Positions 12,513 to 13,885 of a stretch of DNA of 13,885 nucleotides are shown here, in pieces (position 1 is the stretch's first letter; every line of letters starts with the position of its first letter). The notes below the pieces were generated by a model, which was given only the letters and a program-made list of their open reading frames with translations, did not search any database and had not been told where the DNA came from. Location: NCBI GenBank assembly GCA_905212085.1, contig CAJMDF010000047.1, positions 1-13,885 on the forward strand. The letters run 5' to 3'. Position numbers and translations under genes: made by a program. This stretch comes from an uncultured Clostridium sp. GTDB taxonomy: Bacteria > Cyanobacteriota > Vampirovibrionia > Gastranaerophilales > Gastranaerophilaceae.

Positions 12513-13817
12513 CTAATATACACAATTTTTTAATATTTTTTGCAATTTTGTCAGCTGCAAATTATCAATAGAATTTATAAATTTATCTTTTATGACTATA
12601 ACATCTGTTTTATCCATTTTTTCTAACAGAGTCTTTACATAATCTATATAAGCAAAACTCTCGACAGATTTTTCATTAATTGGTTTAAAGTATTTTATGT
12701 AATCACTTATCATAGAATGCACCAGTTCTTTTATTTCTTTTTTATTATTAACTTCTGGCAATTCTTTATAATTTTGAATTAATTCTTTAAAATCAGAATA
12801 ATAAGCTACATTAAATATTCCCCTTGAAGTTGTATCCTTCAAAATATTATAAATTATAAACGGACTCTTATAAGGAATATCCGCATCATTTTTAATATTT
12901 TTTAAAAGCTGTATTTTATATTGAATATTAGGCAGAGAATTTTTAAAATCACTTTTTTCGATATCACTAGCAGTAAGACCTGGGTAAGAAGTTGTAACAT
13001 CTAAATAAGTATTATTAAGTATAGGATTTGATTTTAACCTATCTAAAATATTTCCATTACGCTCGCTTGATAAGCCATCAAGGTATAATTTGGGAGGTAT
13101 ATCCCTTTTATTTTCAAAAGAATTTGCTTCATTATATACAGATACTAGAGATTTTTGCATATTAAATAGTCTTTTAGTTTGCATAATATCCGAATAACTA
13201 TTTATCATATTTAAAATTGTATTCTTATCCAGTTTATTTAATAACGTCTCAGTAAACAAACAACAAACTTTATTTATATTTGAATCACCACTGAAATTTT
13301 TACTTTTTACAATATAATTTTTAATAAAATTATTTGCGATATTCTCTACTTCTTTTTTATCACCAACTTCACTTATCATATTGTATTCATTAATAATCTT
13401 TTTATAATCAGAAAAATCCGTTTTATTAACATCAATCTCATCAGAATTATACAATCTGTTTTGCAACAAATTATTTAATATAAACGGAAGTTTATAAGGT
13501 AATTCCGCTTCTTGTTTTACATCCCTCAAAACTCTCAACTGATATTCAGTATATGGAAGTAAAGAAGACATTTCATCGGCAGTAAGTCTTTGGATATCGT
13601 GATAATTTAGACTAGGATCTGTATTTCGCAAGTCAAAATACATATTTTCTAGATAATTGTTTGAGGAAAAAGATATTAAAGACTTATCAGATATAGTAAA
13701 AGTATCACAACTTATTGGGCTTAAAAATTTTTGATTTCTATAATTTCTTTTATCACTGGAGAACAATTTTTTTGAACAATAATTATTTGAATTTAATAAT
13801 ACTTTTGGTATTTGCAT
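12513..13817 (-). CDS. Hypothetical protein with two copies of a ~165-residue helical unit
   Basis: I do not recognise this 434-aa protein. The polar N-terminus contains CDTFTISDKSLISFSSN (37-53), similar in style to the F-centred motifs of the genes at 4478 and 5344. It has no signal peptide or membrane span. The remainder is two related units: about 58-225 and 269-429. Matching segments include LPYKLPFILNNLL (106-118) with IPYKSPFIIYNIL (314-326), SDYKKIINEYNMISEVGDKKE (136-156) with SDFKELIQNYKELPEVNNKKE (341-361), and ETLLNKLDK (190-198) with KTLLEKMDK (395-403). Both are rich in Asn, Lys and Ile and look helical. AAGGA seven nt before the ATG supports the start. Only 68 nt of upstream sequence is in the window, AT-rich with no convincing promoter. 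Confidence 0.82.
   Translation of the reverse strand: MQIPKVLLNSNNYCSKKLFSSDKRNYRNQKFLSPISCDTFTISDKSLISFSSNNYLENMYFDLRNTDPSLNYHDIQRLTADEMSSLLPYTEYQLRVLRDVKQEAELPYKLPFILNNLLQNRLYNSDEIDVNKTDFSDYKKIINEYNMISEVGDKKEVENIANNFIKNYIVKSKNFSGDSNINKVCCLFTETLLNKLDKNTILNMINSYSDIMQTKRLFNMQKSLVSVYNEANSFENKRDIPPKLYLDGLSSERNGNILDRLKSNPILNNTYLDVTTSYPGLTASDIEKSDFKNSLPNIQYKIQLLKNIKNDADIPYKSPFIIYNILKDTTSRGIFNVAYYSDFKELIQNYKELPEVNNKKEIKELVHSMISDYIKYFKPINEKSVESFAYIDYVKTLLEKMDKTDVIVIKDKFINSIDNLQLTKLQKILKNCVY
12531..13013 (-). repeat. Internal duplication, unit 2 (C-terminal copy)
   Basis: This encodes residues 269-429 of the 434-aa protein. A linker of about 43 residues (226-268) separates it from unit 1. The best conserved block is the PYKxPFI segment and the 20 residues preceding it. 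Confidence 0.75.
13143..13646 (-). repeat. Internal duplication, unit 1 (N-terminal copy)
   Basis: This encodes residues 58-225 of the 434-aa protein. It is related to 12531-13013 at protein level throughout and at DNA level in places: ATAAACGGA...TTATAAGG...TCCGC near 13480-13515 recurs near 12857-12891. Confidence 0.75.
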
Positions 13818-13885
13818 TAATATTTCCTTTTGTAAAATAAGAAAAATTGTAAAAAAAAATTTTTTATCTTATTTTAAAATATTTT

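Overview
The window is about two-thirds A+T. It holds 15 genes that I accept, most packed into minus-strand operons with 1 to 11 nt overlaps. The best guess for the host is a gut Gastranaerophilales / Vampirovibrionia ('Melainabacteria') genome or a similar AT-rich, host-associated lineage. This rests on composition and on three lineage-type hypothetical proteins with a short aromatic-centred motif near the N-terminus (PNFKAN, GSFTGK, ISFSSN), a pattern I associate with that group. It is inference, not proof. TAA, TAG and TGA are all used as stops, so nothing suggests a recoded genetic code.

Layout. Positions 1-54 hold the first 18 codons of a leftward gene that looks like the L-serine dehydratase beta subunit, with a good promoter behind it. 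A 46-aa ORF with a strong ribosome binding site follows (198-338). The 301-nt gap before surE is not empty: read on the minus strand it has a promoter-like start, three copies of ACGAGGAA (one displayed in a hairpin loop) and a strong intrinsic terminator, so I call a candidate small RNA at about 367-511. surE (640-1434) is rightward and ends at a 19-bp convergent terminator.

From 4420 down to 1516 runs a leftward operon under a near-consensus extended -10 promoter: a HEAT-repeat protein, queC (7-deazaguanine synthesis), a DUF366 protein and a SPOR-domain membrane protein, each overlapping the next. Upstream lie two coupled membrane proteins of unknown function that look like divergent paralogues (4478-6168), then nadB-nadC for de novo NAD synthesis (6353-8789), then a small one-TM protein with CxC motifs on both sides of the membrane (8920-9267).

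Rightward from 9470 are an orphan NarL/FixJ response regulator, a SulP-family anion transporter with a STAS domain, and an exported ankyrin-repeat protein, ending at a bidirectional terminator (about 12428-12459). The last gene (12513-13817, leftward) is an unknown 434-aa protein built from two copies of a ~165-residue unit.

Promoter and ribosome-binding evidence moves several starts inward from the longest open frame: HEAT protein GTG at 4367, queC ATG at 3418, nadC TTG at 7183, nadB ATG at 8789, sulP ATG at 10226, ankyrin ATG at 11847. The window has no rRNA, tRNA, CRISPR array, transposase or phage gene that I can see.
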